Of a stretch of DNA of 50,452 nt, positions 8,420 to 15,984 are shown piece by piece (the first letter of the stretch is position 1; every line of letters starts with the position of its first letter). A model generated the notes under the pieces. The model was given only the letters and a program-made list of their open reading frames with translations. It made no database searches and was not told where the DNA came from. The DNA is taken from positions 1 through 50,452 of the forward strand of contig JACQZS010000138.1 of the NCBI GenBank assembly GCA_016213725.1. The letters run 5' to 3'. This DNA is from Acidobacteriota bacterium (GTDB taxonomy: Bacteria > Acidobacteriota > Terriglobia > Bryobacterales > Bryobacteraceae). A program made the translations under genes and the position numbers.

Positions 8420-10287
8420 AAAGCGGCCTCCTCGATGGAAGCCGGAACGAAGACGGGCAGGATGATCTCAAAGGTCGATCCCCCGCCCTCGGTGCTCTCC
8501 ACCGTAATGTCACCGCCCCAGCGGCGGACGAAGTTCAGTGAAAGAAACAGCCCCAAGCCCGTCCCGCCCTGTCGCAGTCCGTAGAACGGCTCAAAGATCC
8601 GTTTCAGATACTCGGCCGGAATGCCGCAGCCGTCGTCGGAAATACGAATTCGCGCCTGCTCTTCCGCACTCACCGCTACGGTCACCTTCCCCCCTGGGTG
8701 GCACGCCTGAACCGCGTTGAGGATCAGATTGACCAGCGCGTGTTGCAGGTCCGATTCGTCCGCCCGCACCAGCGCCTCCACGGTCATCCCCGTCACTGCC
8801 ACGCTGACGGAGTGGCCGCGTGCCGTCGGTTCGATCAGGCGCCGCACCGTCTCTACCGCCGCCCCGATCTCCACTACGTCTCCGGGCGACCTCTGACCTC
8901 GCGACAGCCTCAGGAAGTGTTGCGTGATGCCGCGGCAACGCAGGATCTGCTCCCTGCCGATGGAGGCGCTTTCTCGCAATCTGGCCAGGTCCGGCCCGCA
9001 CCCGTTGGCTTCTGCGGCCTCTCGCTGGATGCCCTCCAGGCAGGTCAGCACCGTTGCCAGCGGAGTGTTCAGCTCATGAGAGAAACCCGACGCGAGCAGA
9101 CCCAGCGAGGCCAGCCGGTGTGATTCGGCCATATGGGCCTCCGCTGCCCGGCGCTCTGAGATGTCCCGCCACACTTCAACAACCTGGCGCAATCTCCCGC
9201 TGGCGTCCAGAACAGGCGATGCGTGGATCTCCTCCCAGGCCGCCGTGCCGTCCAGCGCCTTTCGCTCACAGATGCGCACCTGCCTCTGCCCGCTCCTCAG
9301 GCAGGCCAACGACGGGCAATCCGACAGGCCGCACCGTGTCTGCTCCAATCCCCCGCAGCAACAGCCCAACACTTGTTCCCGGCCCTTTCCGGCTCGCCTT
9401 AAGAAGGCGTCGTTCGCGGCAATGATCTTCCTTTGGTCGTCGAGAACAACAATCCCGTCGTCAATGCTGTTGATTACCGTCTCCAGCCGTTCCTTCTGGT
9501 TGTTCACCTCGCGCACCAATCCAGTGAGCGAATCTGCCATTGTGTTGAACTCCTGCGCCAGCCATGACAGCGTGTCCGAGCCCTCAATCGGGATCCTGCG
9601 GTCCAGGTCGCCCGCAGCCACTTGCCGCGCCGCTGTCTCCAGCCGCTGCAGCCTGCGCAGGACGAAAATCCGGAACACCAGGCCGATCACGCCCATCAGC
9701 ATCAGTGTCAGCGCTCCCGTCACCAGGCTTAGCCAGCGCAGGTCCCTCTGCACCGCCGCGCGGATTTGGCCGGCGTCGCGGTCCAGCAGCAGGATGCCGT
9801 TGATCTTGTGTGAAGGGTCATGGCACCCGTAGCACGCTTCCCGGTTGTGGATCGGTACCACTGTCCGCAACAGCGTGCCATCTCTCCATTCGATGACGCG
9901 GCTCGAGCCGCGCTGATCCGGCGGGAACTTGTGACAGGCCTGACAGGTTGCCGAGCCCATGGCCAGGTCTGAGACAGGCTCATCAGGCTGGCTCGTGTAT
10001 CGCCTGACGCCCAGGCGGTCCAGGATTACCAACCGCTCCACCCCCTCGCGCTTTCCGAAGCTTGCCACCATCCGCGCAATCAGGCTCCGGTCGTTTTCAA
10101 TCATCTGGTGTTCGAGCGCGATCCGCATCAGCTCCGCGTCCGCCAGAGCGCTGGAGCGGGCGGATTCCATCAGCGCGTCGGAGTGGCGCACCGAGTAGAA
10201 ATAGGCTCCCGTGACGCAAGCCAGAATTACGGCCGCAGTGATCCCTACCGACAGACCTGCGGTCATACTGGCGATGCGGAGTTTCAT
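8416..10287 (-). CDS. Sensor histidine kinase with diheme c-type periplasmic sensor domain
   Basis: A 623-residue membrane kinase. The order is: membrane helix (about 10-31), periplasmic domain with two c-type heme motifs CQACH (115-119) and CYGCH (152-156), second membrane helix (about 187-209), HAMP (about 210-262), PAS domain (about 265-375) with seven cysteines between 309 and 340, the H box GFSHELNTPLA with the phosphoacceptor His near 404, and the HATPase domain with N box NLILNAVQA, DDGCGIP and GTGLGL. The periplasmic hemes suggest sensing of redox state, oxygen, NO or CO. An in-frame upstream ATG at 10317 exists, but 10287 has AGAGGGG about 7 nt upstream and starts the first helix neatly. 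The protein is encoded just upstream of its NtrC-type partner and divergent from a cytochrome operon. Confidence 0.9.
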   Translation of the reverse strand: MKLRIASMTAGLSVGITAAVILACVTGAYFYSVRHSDALMESARSSALADAELMRIALEHQMIENDRSLIARMVASFGKREGVERLVILDRLGVRRYTSQPDEPVSDLAMGSATCQACHKFPPDQRGSSRVIEWRDGTLLRTVVPIHNREACYGCHDPSHKINGILLLDRDAGQIRAAVQRDLRWLSLVTGALTLMLMGVIGLVFRIFVLRRLQRLETAARQVAAGDLDRRIPIEGSDTLSWLAQEFNTMADSLTGLVREVNNQKERLETVINSIDDGIVVLDDQRKIIAANDAFLRRAGKGREQVLGCCCGGLEQTRCGLSDCPSLACLRSGQRQVRICERKALDGTAAWEEIHASPVLDASGRLRQVVEVWRDISERRAAEAHMAESHRLASLGLLASGFSHELNTPLATVLTCLEGIQREAAEANGCGPDLARLRESASIGREQILRCRGITQHFLRLSRGQRSPGDVVEIGAAVETVRRLIEPTARGHSVSVAVTGMTVEALVRADESDLQHALVNLILNAVQACHPGGKVTVAVSAEEQARIRISDDGCGIPAEYLKRIFEPFYGLRQGGTGLGLFLSLNFVRRWGGDITVESTEGGGSTFEIILPVFVPASIEEAAL

Positions 10288-10352
10288 GCGCTCGCCCCTC
10301 TGAGTCCCAGGAATCATGGCAGAATCTCCGGAATTCGTCAATATCCTGCCGC

Positions 10353-10381
10353 TGCGACATTTTCGTCATGACAAAACGTCA
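10353..10381. promoter_or_regulatory. Tandem inverted repeats, candidate NtrC-type enhancer (UAS)
   Basis: Two adjacent sites: an imperfect TGCGAC-N6-GTCA at 10353-10368 and a perfect TGAC-N5-GTCA at 10369-10381. They sit about 80 bp upstream of the sigma-54-type promoter, and about 100 bp from its predicted start, which is the usual place for bound NtrC-family activators. The site also lies in the 5' region of the kinase/regulator genes, so it could serve autoregulation. The palindromes are seen directly; the link to the 7055-8419 regulator is inferred from position. Confidence 0.5.
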
Positions 10382-10444
10382 GATCTCGTCGCGGCGGGCG
10401 ATTCGATCCGCTGAAAACAAAGGGGAATCGGCTCCTCTTGACTC

Positions 10445-10461
10445 TGGCATGCAACGTGCCA
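10445..10461. promoter_or_regulatory. Near-palindromic sigma-54-type promoter between divergent units
   Basis: On the plus strand TGGCATGCAACGTGC has the -24 GG and -12 GC with the correct 12-base register, giving a start near 10471, 15 nt before the first gene of the cytochrome run. Because the core is TGGCA-N7-TGCCA, the minus strand reads TGGCACGTTGCATGCC, with a perfect -24 block and GC at -12, pointing at the histidine kinase gene. It could fire both ways. Alternatives: a repressor palindrome, or a sigma-70 promoter using TTGACT at 10438-10443, though no good -10 element follows. The nearby sigma-54 activator gene favours the sigma-54 reading. Confidence 0.55.
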
Positions 10462-10485
10462 TTAGAGGCGTGGAAGGAGAGATCC

Positions 10486-10809
10486 ATGGAAATGTTGTTG
10501 ATGGGTGTTTGCATCAGCCTGTTCGGCTTGGCCGTAACAGCGGCTGCTTTCGGCGCTGCCACGCAGAGCGATCGGATGGAGACGAAGCCGCTTCCGGAGC
10601 ATCAGCCGATTGCGAAAGTCGTCCCGGCGCATTTCTTCGCTGAAGACGTTGTGATTCCGGCTCCCCCGGCCTATAAGGTGCCCATCGAGGCGCTTCTGCT
10701 CCAGATCGACAGCCACGTCCGCCTGGAACAGGCTGCCGCTGAATCTTTCCTGGAGTACCCCACCACGGCGCTGCTGCACAGCAGAACCTGTTCGCCTCTC
10801 ATCCAATAA
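10486..10809 (+). CDS. Small single-pass membrane protein of unknown function
   Basis: A 107-residue protein that I do not recognise. Residues 1-25 form a hydrophobic helix (MEMLLMGVCISLFGLAVTAA), likely a signal anchor or uncleaved signal; the remainder is soluble and begins with a proline-rich stretch. It has no CXXCH or other metal motif; a single Cys is near the C-terminus. The start ATG at 10486 has AAGGAGA five bases upstream. It is the first gene after the sigma-54-type promoter and only 15 nt precede the next gene, so it belongs to the cytochrome operon. It could be an accessory or assembly subunit of the membrane complex; this is inferred only from context. Confidence 0.7.
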   Translation: MEMLLMGVCISLFGLAVTAAAFGAATQSDRMETKPLPEHQPIAKVVPAHFFAEDVVIPAPPAYKVPIEALLLQIDSHVRLEQAAAESFLEYPTTALLHSRTCSPLIQ

Positions 10810-10824
10810 GAAAGGTGCTCCACC

Positions 10825-11295
10825 ATGTTCGACAAACGCGTTGAACTCTTTTCCGGACTCTCCAGCCAGCAGCACGACGAACTCATCGCCTTGGGGGTCC
10901 GCTCAACCTTGCCGAGCGGCTCGGTCCTCTTTGAGCTCGGTGCGCCCGCCGATCACCTGTACGTAATCCTCAGAGGCCGCATCCGGCTCACCTTGCCCAT
11001 GCCAATCCGGGGCCACGAGGAAGACATTCTGGTGGAGGAGAGCGGCCCCGGAGAGACTGTCGGCTGGTCCGCCTTGATTCCTCCCTGCCGCTACACGCTG
11101 AAGGCCGCCGCTCCGCTGGAAACCGAGGTGCTGGCGCTTCCGAAAGAGGCGCTCCACCGTCACTTCGAGGCCAGTCCCGCCACCGCCGCCGCGGTCACCC
11201 AAAATGTCGCAATGCTGATCGGCAAGCGCCTGCAGCTGTTCCAGACGATGTGGCTGCGAGAGATGCAACGAATGTTGGAACTGCGTTGCGCCTGA
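10825..11295 (+). CDS. Cyclic nucleotide-binding domain protein lacking a DNA-binding domain (CRP-like)
   Basis: A 156-residue protein consisting of one cNMP-binding beta-barrel: LFSGLSSQQHDELIALG near the start, then GSVLFELGAPADHLYVILRG and the phosphate-binding-cassette-like GPGETVGWSALIPP. After the long C-helix the protein stops, without the helix-turn-helix of CRP/FNR. The cassette lacks the canonical RAA-type arginine, so ligand binding may be altered. It therefore cannot act as an ordinary CRP regulator; it may gate the electron-transfer complex encoded downstream by protein contact, or sense a ligand. It has AAAGGTG upstream and lies in a tight operon (15 nt to each neighbour). Confidence 0.82.
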   Translation: MFDKRVELFSGLSSQQHDELIALGVRSTLPSGSVLFELGAPADHLYVILRGRIRLTLPMPIRGHEEDILVEESGPGETVGWSALIPPCRYTLKAAAPLETEVLALPKEALHRHFEASPATAAAVTQNVAMLIGKRLQLFQTMWLREMQRMLELRCA

Positions 11296-11310
11296 GTTCC
11301 GGAGAAGCTC

Positions 11311-11835
11311 ATGAGGCTGATGAATCTGGCTGCAATCGGCATCGTCGCGGCCGCGCTTGGCCCGGCCGCAGCTCCCCCTGAGCCCCAGCACACCGCGCCC
11401 AAACGCAGCGAGGAGCGGTTGGAAGTGCCGCCGCCGCCCTTTTCAGAGGGGATCTTCCCCTGCACCTCCTGCCATGAGGGCATGCCCGTGAATCGCACCC
11501 GTCGCGTGCTCACCGAAATGCACACCGATATCGTGCTGAAGCACGACCAGGAGCATCGCTGGTGCCTCGACTGCCACGATGCGGCAAACCGCGACAGGCT
11601 CCATCTCGCCAGTGGCGCCCCCGTCTCGTTCGAGGAATCCTACCTGCTCTGCGGCCAGTGCCATGGCGAGAAACTCAGAGACTGGCGGGCCGGCGTGCAC
11701 GGCAAGCGGACCGGCAATTGGAACGGAGCCAAGCGTTACCTCCTCTGTGCCCATTGCCACAACCCCCACCAGCCCAGGTTCCGCGCCGTCGCGCCGAAAC
11801 CCGCGCCTGTTCCACCAAGCCGTACATTCCGCTGA
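11311..11835 (+). CDS. Tetraheme c-type cytochrome
   Basis: A 174-residue exported cytochrome. A short signal peptide covers roughly residues 1-21 (LAAIGIVAAALGPAAA). Four heme-binding motifs follow: CTSCH at 51-55, CLDCH at 85-89, CGQCH at 114-118 and CAHCH at 146-150. Additional histidines (His71, His78, His98, His130) are candidates for distal ligands. It is probably the periplasmic electron carrier of the complex formed with the iron-sulfur and NrfD-type proteins encoded next. GGAG lies in front of the ATG. The order cytochrome, ferredoxin-like, NrfD-like resembles DsrJ-DsrO-DsrP and Hmc modules, but DsrJ has three hemes, so I give no gene symbol. Confidence 0.9.
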   Translation: MRLMNLAAIGIVAAALGPAAAPPEPQHTAPKRSEERLEVPPPPFSEGIFPCTSCHEGMPVNRTRRVLTEMHTDIVLKHDQEHRWCLDCHDAANRDRLHLASGAPVSFEESYLLCGQCHGEKLRDWRAGVHGKRTGNWNGAKRYLLCAHCHNPHQPRFRAVAPKPAPVPPSRTFR

Positions 11836-11854
11836 TGGAGAGGAGCTCCGGATC

Positions 11855-12730
11855 ATGTCGAGCCAGGAAAAACCGAAAGTCTCCCGCCGCCTTTTCGCTA
11901 CCAGCGGCGCCTCCGCGGCGGCCGCCTGGGTCCTCACCGCCTGCGGCCCCAAGCGCCTGCATGAAGTGCCTAGAGACCGCCTCCGCACGGCCCTCCAGGA
12001 GATGGAGCGCAAATACTCAGAGCGGACAGGCAAGGACGTCAAGGTCTCCGGCGCCGGCCCGCTGCCAGGCGTCGAATTCGCTTACGGCCTCGACATCTCA
12101 CGCTGCATCGGATGCCGCAGGTGCGTTTACGCCTGCACAGAGGAGAATAACCAATCTCGGGACCCTCAGATCCATTGGATCAAAGTGCTCTCGATGGAAA
12201 AGGAAAAGGGCGTCGACTTCTCTCATGCCGATCCCTACTACCATCCCGCCACCGTCCCGCAGGAGGGCCATTTCTACGTACCCGTCGCCTGCCAGCAGTG
12301 CAAAAACCCGCCTTGCACAAAGGTATGTCCCACCGGCGCCACCTGGAGCGAGCCGGATGGAATTGTCGTCATCGACTACGACTGGTGCATCGGCTGCCGC
12401 TACTGCATGGCCGCCTGCCCTTATGGCGCAAGGCACTTCAACTGGGCCGAGCCCGTCCTGCCCACTGACGTCGTCAATCCCAACACCCACTACCTCGGCA
12501 ATCGTCCAAGGCCCAAAGGTGTCGTCGAGAAGTGCACCTTTTGTATCCAGCGAACACGCGCCGGCAAATACCCCTCCTGCGTCGAGGTCTGCCCTGTCGG
12601 CGCGCGCAAGTTCGGCAACCTCCTCGACAAGGACAGCGAGATCCGTTACATCATCGAGCACAAGCGCGTACTGGTGCTCAAGGAAGAATTAAATACCGTG
12701 CCCCGGTTCTTCTATTTCTACGCCACGTGA
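11855..12730 (+). CDS. Tat lipoprotein with four [4Fe-4S] motifs (HybA/DsrO-like electron-transfer subunit)
   Basis: A 291-residue protein. It starts with a twin-arginine signal (SRRLFATSGASAAAAWV) that ends in a lipobox LTAC with Cys30, so it should be a folded, Tat-exported lipoprotein. Four cysteine clusters follow: CIGCRRCVYAC (84-94), CQQCKNPPCTKVC, CIGCRYCMAAC and CTFCIQ with a distant CVEVC, as in DmsB/HybA/DsrO proteins with four [4Fe-4S] clusters. It would pass electrons between the NrfD-type membrane subunit and the tetraheme cytochrome. The frame is open upstream through the cytochrome gene, but the ATG at 11855 begins the signal and has GGAG nearby. No molybdopterin or hydrogenase catalytic gene is present. 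Confidence 0.9.
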   Translation: MSSQEKPKVSRRLFATSGASAAAAWVLTACGPKRLHEVPRDRLRTALQEMERKYSERTGKDVKVSGAGPLPGVEFAYGLDISRCIGCRRCVYACTEENNQSRDPQIHWIKVLSMEKEKGVDFSHADPYYHPATVPQEGHFYVPVACQQCKNPPCTKVCPTGATWSEPDGIVVIDYDWCIGCRYCMAACPYGARHFNWAEPVLPTDVVNPNTHYLGNRPRPKGVVEKCTFCIQRTRAGKYPSCVEVCPVGARKFGNLLDKDSEIRYIIEHKRVLVLKEELNTVPRFFYFYAT

Positions 12731-12737
12731 GGATATC

Positions 12738-14015
12738 GTGCGGACTATTCTGCTCTTCTCCCAATTCACGCGCGGCAGCGCGAAACTGATTCTTCGGGGC
12801 CCCCGCAGTTACTGGGCCTGGCTTGCGTTCCTCGCCCTGCTCATCATCTCCGGCGCTCTCGCCTATAGTGCCCAGGTCCGCACCGGCCTGGCGCTCAGCG
12901 CCATGCGCGACCAGGTGAGCTGGGGCTTCTACATCGGCAACTTTACCTTCCTCGTCGGCGTTGCCGCGGCGGCCGTCATTCTCGTGATTCCTGCTTACAT
13001 CTACGATTGGAAGCCCATCCGGGAAATCGTGATCTACGGCGAACTCCTGGCCATCAGCGCCATCGTGATGTGCCTGCTCTTCGTCTTAGTCGATATCGGA
13101 CGCCCGGATCGCTTCTGGCACCTCATCCCGCCCTTCGGCTATCTGAACTTCCCGCAGTCCATCCTCGCGTGGGACGTCCTGGTGCTGAACCTCTATTTCG
13201 TCATCAATTTCGTCGTGGCCACCCACATCCTCTATCGCGCCTTCCATGGCAAGAAGTACGCCAAACGACTGGTTGTGCCCCTGGTGCTGTTCTCTATTCC
13301 CATGGCTGTCGGCATCCACACCGTCACCGCGTTCCTCTACAACGGACTGGCTGCCAGACCCTACTGGAACTCATCCATCCTGGCCCCACAATTTCTCGCT
13401 TCGGCGTTCTGTTCGGGCCCGGCAATTCTCCTCGTCGTTCTTCAGCTCCTCCGCAAGTTCACGCGCTTCGAAATTCAGGATCAGGCCATCTGGAAAATCG
13501 CCGAACTGATGGCGTACGCCATGTTCCTGAACCTCTTCTTGCACGGCGCCGAGGCCTTCAAGGAATTCTATTCAGATACTGAGCATCTGCTCTATACCAA
13601 GTATTGGTACGTCGGCCTCGGAGATCACCGCACTCTGGTGCCTTACGCCTGGTCGGCCGTCGCTCTGAATCTCATCGCCTTCGGACTGTTCATCGTGCCG
13701 GCGGCGCGCCGCCACTGGTTGACGCTCAACATCGGCTGCCTTGCCACCTACGCCGGCGTCTACATCGAGAAAGGAATGGGCCTGATTATTCCCGGCCTGA
13801 CGCCGGACACCCTCGGCGAAATCTATGAGTACTATCCCACCTTCACCGAATTGCGCGTGGCGGCCGGAGTCTTCGCCATCGGCTTCCTGCTATTCACCAT
13901 CATGCTCAAAGTAGCCGTCCCCATCTCTCTCGGTGAATTTGTCCGCGCGCCACACCGGCTCGCCGCGCAAGACGCGGAAACAGAAGCCTTCACTCCCTCC
14001 GCCGCAGGAGCGTGA
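12738..14015 (+). CDS. NrfD/PsrC/HybB-type polytopic membrane subunit
   Basis: A 425-residue integral membrane protein with about nine or ten hydrophobic helices, of the NrfD superfamily that exchanges electrons with menaquinol or ubiquinol. Characteristic stretches are WGFYIGNFTFLVGVA early, DIGRPDRFWHL in the loop after the third helix, and FLHGAEAFKEFY further on; the length fits HybB/DsrP-type proteins. The GTG start at 12738 follows a GTGAGG ribosome-binding site and lies 7 nt after the iron-sulfur gene stop. With the two upstream products it makes a membrane quinol:cytochrome module. It may oxidise quinol to feed periplasmic cytochromes, or the reverse; the sequence does not decide the direction. 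Confidence 0.9.
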   Translation: MRTILLFSQFTRGSAKLILRGPRSYWAWLAFLALLIISGALAYSAQVRTGLALSAMRDQVSWGFYIGNFTFLVGVAAAAVILVIPAYIYDWKPIREIVIYGELLAISAIVMCLLFVLVDIGRPDRFWHLIPPFGYLNFPQSILAWDVLVLNLYFVINFVVATHILYRAFHGKKYAKRLVVPLVLFSIPMAVGIHTVTAFLYNGLAARPYWNSSILAPQFLASAFCSGPAILLVVLQLLRKFTRFEIQDQAIWKIAELMAYAMFLNLFLHGAEAFKEFYSDTEHLLYTKYWYVGLGDHRTLVPYAWSAVALNLIAFGLFIVPAARRHWLTLNIGCLATYAGVYIEKGMGLIIPGLTPDTLGEIYEYYPTFTELRVAAGVFAIGFLLFTIMLKVAVPISLGEFVRAPHRLAAQDAETEAFTPSAAGA

Positions 14016-14334
14016 GGCCCGCATAGCAATCCGCATACTGTGCCTGGCCGCGTGCGTCTGCCGAACGCCCGGTTTGCCCGCCGGCACACCAGAATCCCAT
14101 AGCGGTCTCGCGTCAACTTCTGCGCAACTTCGTTCCCTGAAGAGACCCTCTGGAGGCGCAAGCCGAGGCCGCCGATCGCGATGTGAGGGTGCCGCAATCG
14201 AACAAAGGGCGGGCCAATGGCCGGTTGTCCCTTGAGTCCCTTGGCCGTGTAGCCCAGGAGTGACTTCACCCTCTCCGTCGCATCCTCCTCACACCACCCT
14301 CCGAATCGCTTAGACATCGGACTGGCGTGGAGCG
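14016..14334. other. 319-nt region between convergent genes, no gene recognised
   Basis: This stretch lies between the stops of the NrfD-type gene and the arylsulfatase gene. A minus-strand open frame crosses it and runs on into the antisense of the NrfD gene. It has no recognisable domain. I see no strong hairpin with a T-run that would mark a terminator for either gene. Confidence 0.5.
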
Positions 14335-15984
14335 TTAGTCCAAAGCCTGGGGCGGCTGCGCCTCTCCGTACTGCGGCTTCCAGATCCACGGCACGGCGTG
14401 GTTCTCTTTGGCCCACACATCCCATTGCGCGGCCATCCGCTTCACTCGATCCGGATCGCGGGCCGCCAGGTTCGTCTGCTCCGTGCGGTCGGCCTCGATG
14501 TCGTACAACTCCCACTGGCCCTTCGGGTACACCGCCGTGATCTTCCATTTGCCATCACGTACCGCACGGCTGCCTTCGTGCTCCCAGAACAGCGGCCCGC
14601 GCTGCACCTTGCGGCCCTGAAGCATGGGTGCCATGTTGGTGCCCGCCGTCTCCACAGGAGCCTTGGCGCCAGCCACGGATGCCAGCGTTGGCAACACGTC
14701 GATGAAATGCCACGGCTGGTGATTCACCCCTCCCGGTTTCGCCTTCTGGCCGGCGGGCCAATGCACGATGGTGGGCGTCGAAATACCGCCTTCATGCGTG
14801 TAGTGCTTGTACAGCCGCCACGGCGTGTTGCAGGTGTTCGCCCAGCCGGAGCCATAGCTGTGATAGGTCCCGGGTTGTCCCATGCCGTCCAGCGCGGCGC
14901 CCGTGTGCAGCACGTTGTTCGGTCCGCTTGAGCCATCGAAGCCCCAGGGATCCCACTCCGCGCATGCGCCGTTGTCGGCGCAAAACAGGATCAGCGTGTT
15001 GTCCAACTCGCCCTTGGTCTCCAGGTCCGCCAGAACGCGGCCGATGTTCTGGTCCATGCGGTCCACCATGGCGGCGAACACCGCCATGCGGCGGGCCAGG
15101 TCCTTACGGCGGTCGGCGGGGATCGTATCCCACGCCGGGTTCTGCTTATCGGCCCAGCCGTTGATGTCGGAGACGCGATTGGGCCCCACGATGGAGCGCG
15201 GCGACATCTTCCAACGAGGATCGATCAGGCCCAGCCGGCGCATCCGCTCAAAGCGCTTCTCGCGAATCACGTCCCAGCCCTGCTCGTACACCTGCTGGTA
15301 TTTGTCGATCAGATCCTTCGGTGCGTGCAGCGGGAAATGCGGCGCATTGTAGGCAAGATACAGGAACCACGGCTTGTCTTTGCTCTGGCGGGCCGTGTTG
15401 AGGAAGTTCAGGGCGTGGTCCGTGATCGCGTCGGTGGAGTAGAACGGCTCTTTCCACGGAACTACCGGCCGCCCCGCCGGCAGTCGCGTGTACTTGGCGG
15501 AGTTCCAGAAGCTGTCGAAGCCGTGCACCATGCCATAGAACTCTTCAAAGCCGCGGTCCACCGGCCCCGGCTGCCCGAGATGCCACTTGCCCGCCATCAG
15601 GGTCGAATAACCGGCCTCCCGCATTACTGCCGGCAGGAAAGTGGTGGATTTCGGGACCTGGCCCGCATAGCCCGGATAGTCCGCACGCGCCTGCCCTCCC
15701 ACCATGTTGCCCATGCCGACCGCGTGCGGATGGCGCCCCGTCAGCAGCGCGGCGCGAGAGGGGCAGCACCGGGCGCTGTTGTACAACTGCGTGAATCGAG
15801 TGCCGCCCTTCGCCAGGCGGTTGAGGTTCGGAGTCTCAATCTCGCCGCCGTAACAGCCGGGGTCGGAGTATCCCAGGTCGTCAGCTAGCAGCAGGATGAT
15901 GTTCGGCCGTTTCGCGGCGGCGGCGTCCGCTGCGGCAGCCGCTGGCAAGGTTTGAAGGAACTGTCGTCGGTTCAGCATTGGCAT
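14335..15984 (-). CDS. Tat-exported arylsulfatase (type I, formylglycine-dependent)
   Basis: A 549-residue sulfatase. A twin-arginine signal (LNRRQFLQTLPAAAAA) is followed by the metal-binding opening PNIILLLADDLGYSD (Asp35, Asp36) and the sulfatase signature CCPSRAALLTGRH, whose Cys73 should be converted to formylglycine. Further family features are the GKWHLG stretch, FLYLAYNAPHFPLHAP and DNGACAEWDP. It removes sulfate from an exported or environmental sulfate ester; the substrate could be an aryl sulfate or sulfated glycan. Either of two close ATG codons (15984 or 15978) could be the start. No formylglycine-generating enzyme or sulfatase-maturase is seen beside it, so maturation must be supplied elsewhere. 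Confidence 0.93.
   Translation of the reverse strand: MPMLNRRQFLQTLPAAAAADAAAAKRPNIILLLADDLGYSDPGCYGGEIETPNLNRLAKGGTRFTQLYNSARCCPSRAALLTGRHPHAVGMGNMVGGQARADYPGYAGQVPKSTTFLPAVMREAGYSTLMAGKWHLGQPGPVDRGFEEFYGMVHGFDSFWNSAKYTRLPAGRPVVPWKEPFYSTDAITDHALNFLNTARQSKDKPWFLYLAYNAPHFPLHAPKDLIDKYQQVYEQGWDVIREKRFERMRRLGLIDPRWKMSPRSIVGPNRVSDINGWADKQNPAWDTIPADRRKDLARRMAVFAAMVDRMDQNIGRVLADLETKGELDNTLILFCADNGACAEWDPWGFDGSSGPNNVLHTGAALDGMGQPGTYHSYGSGWANTCNTPWRLYKHYTHEGGISTPTIVHWPAGQKAKPGGVNHQPWHFIDVLPTLASVAGAKAPVETAGTNMAPMLQGRKVQRGPLFWEHEGSRAVRDGKWKITAVYPKGQWELYDIEADRTEQTNLAARDPDRVKRMAAQWDVWAKENHAVPWIWKPQYGEAQPPQALD

Noticed and set aside
10438..10467. Sigma-70 promoter (TTGACT) for the cytochrome operon
   Set aside because: No convincing -10 hexamer lies 16-18 bases downstream (ATTAGA at best), while the sigma-54 register is good and an NtrC-type activator gene is adjacent.
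11311..14015. A true dsrJOP locus
   Set aside because: Gene order is similar, but the cytochrome has four heme motifs where DsrJ has three, and dsrMK and other sulfur genes are absent.
13832..14548. Minus-strand frame across the NrfD-sulfatase gap, possibly a small gene
   Set aside because: It overlaps both flanking genes, shows no domain, and has no clear ribosome-binding site for the part inside the gap.
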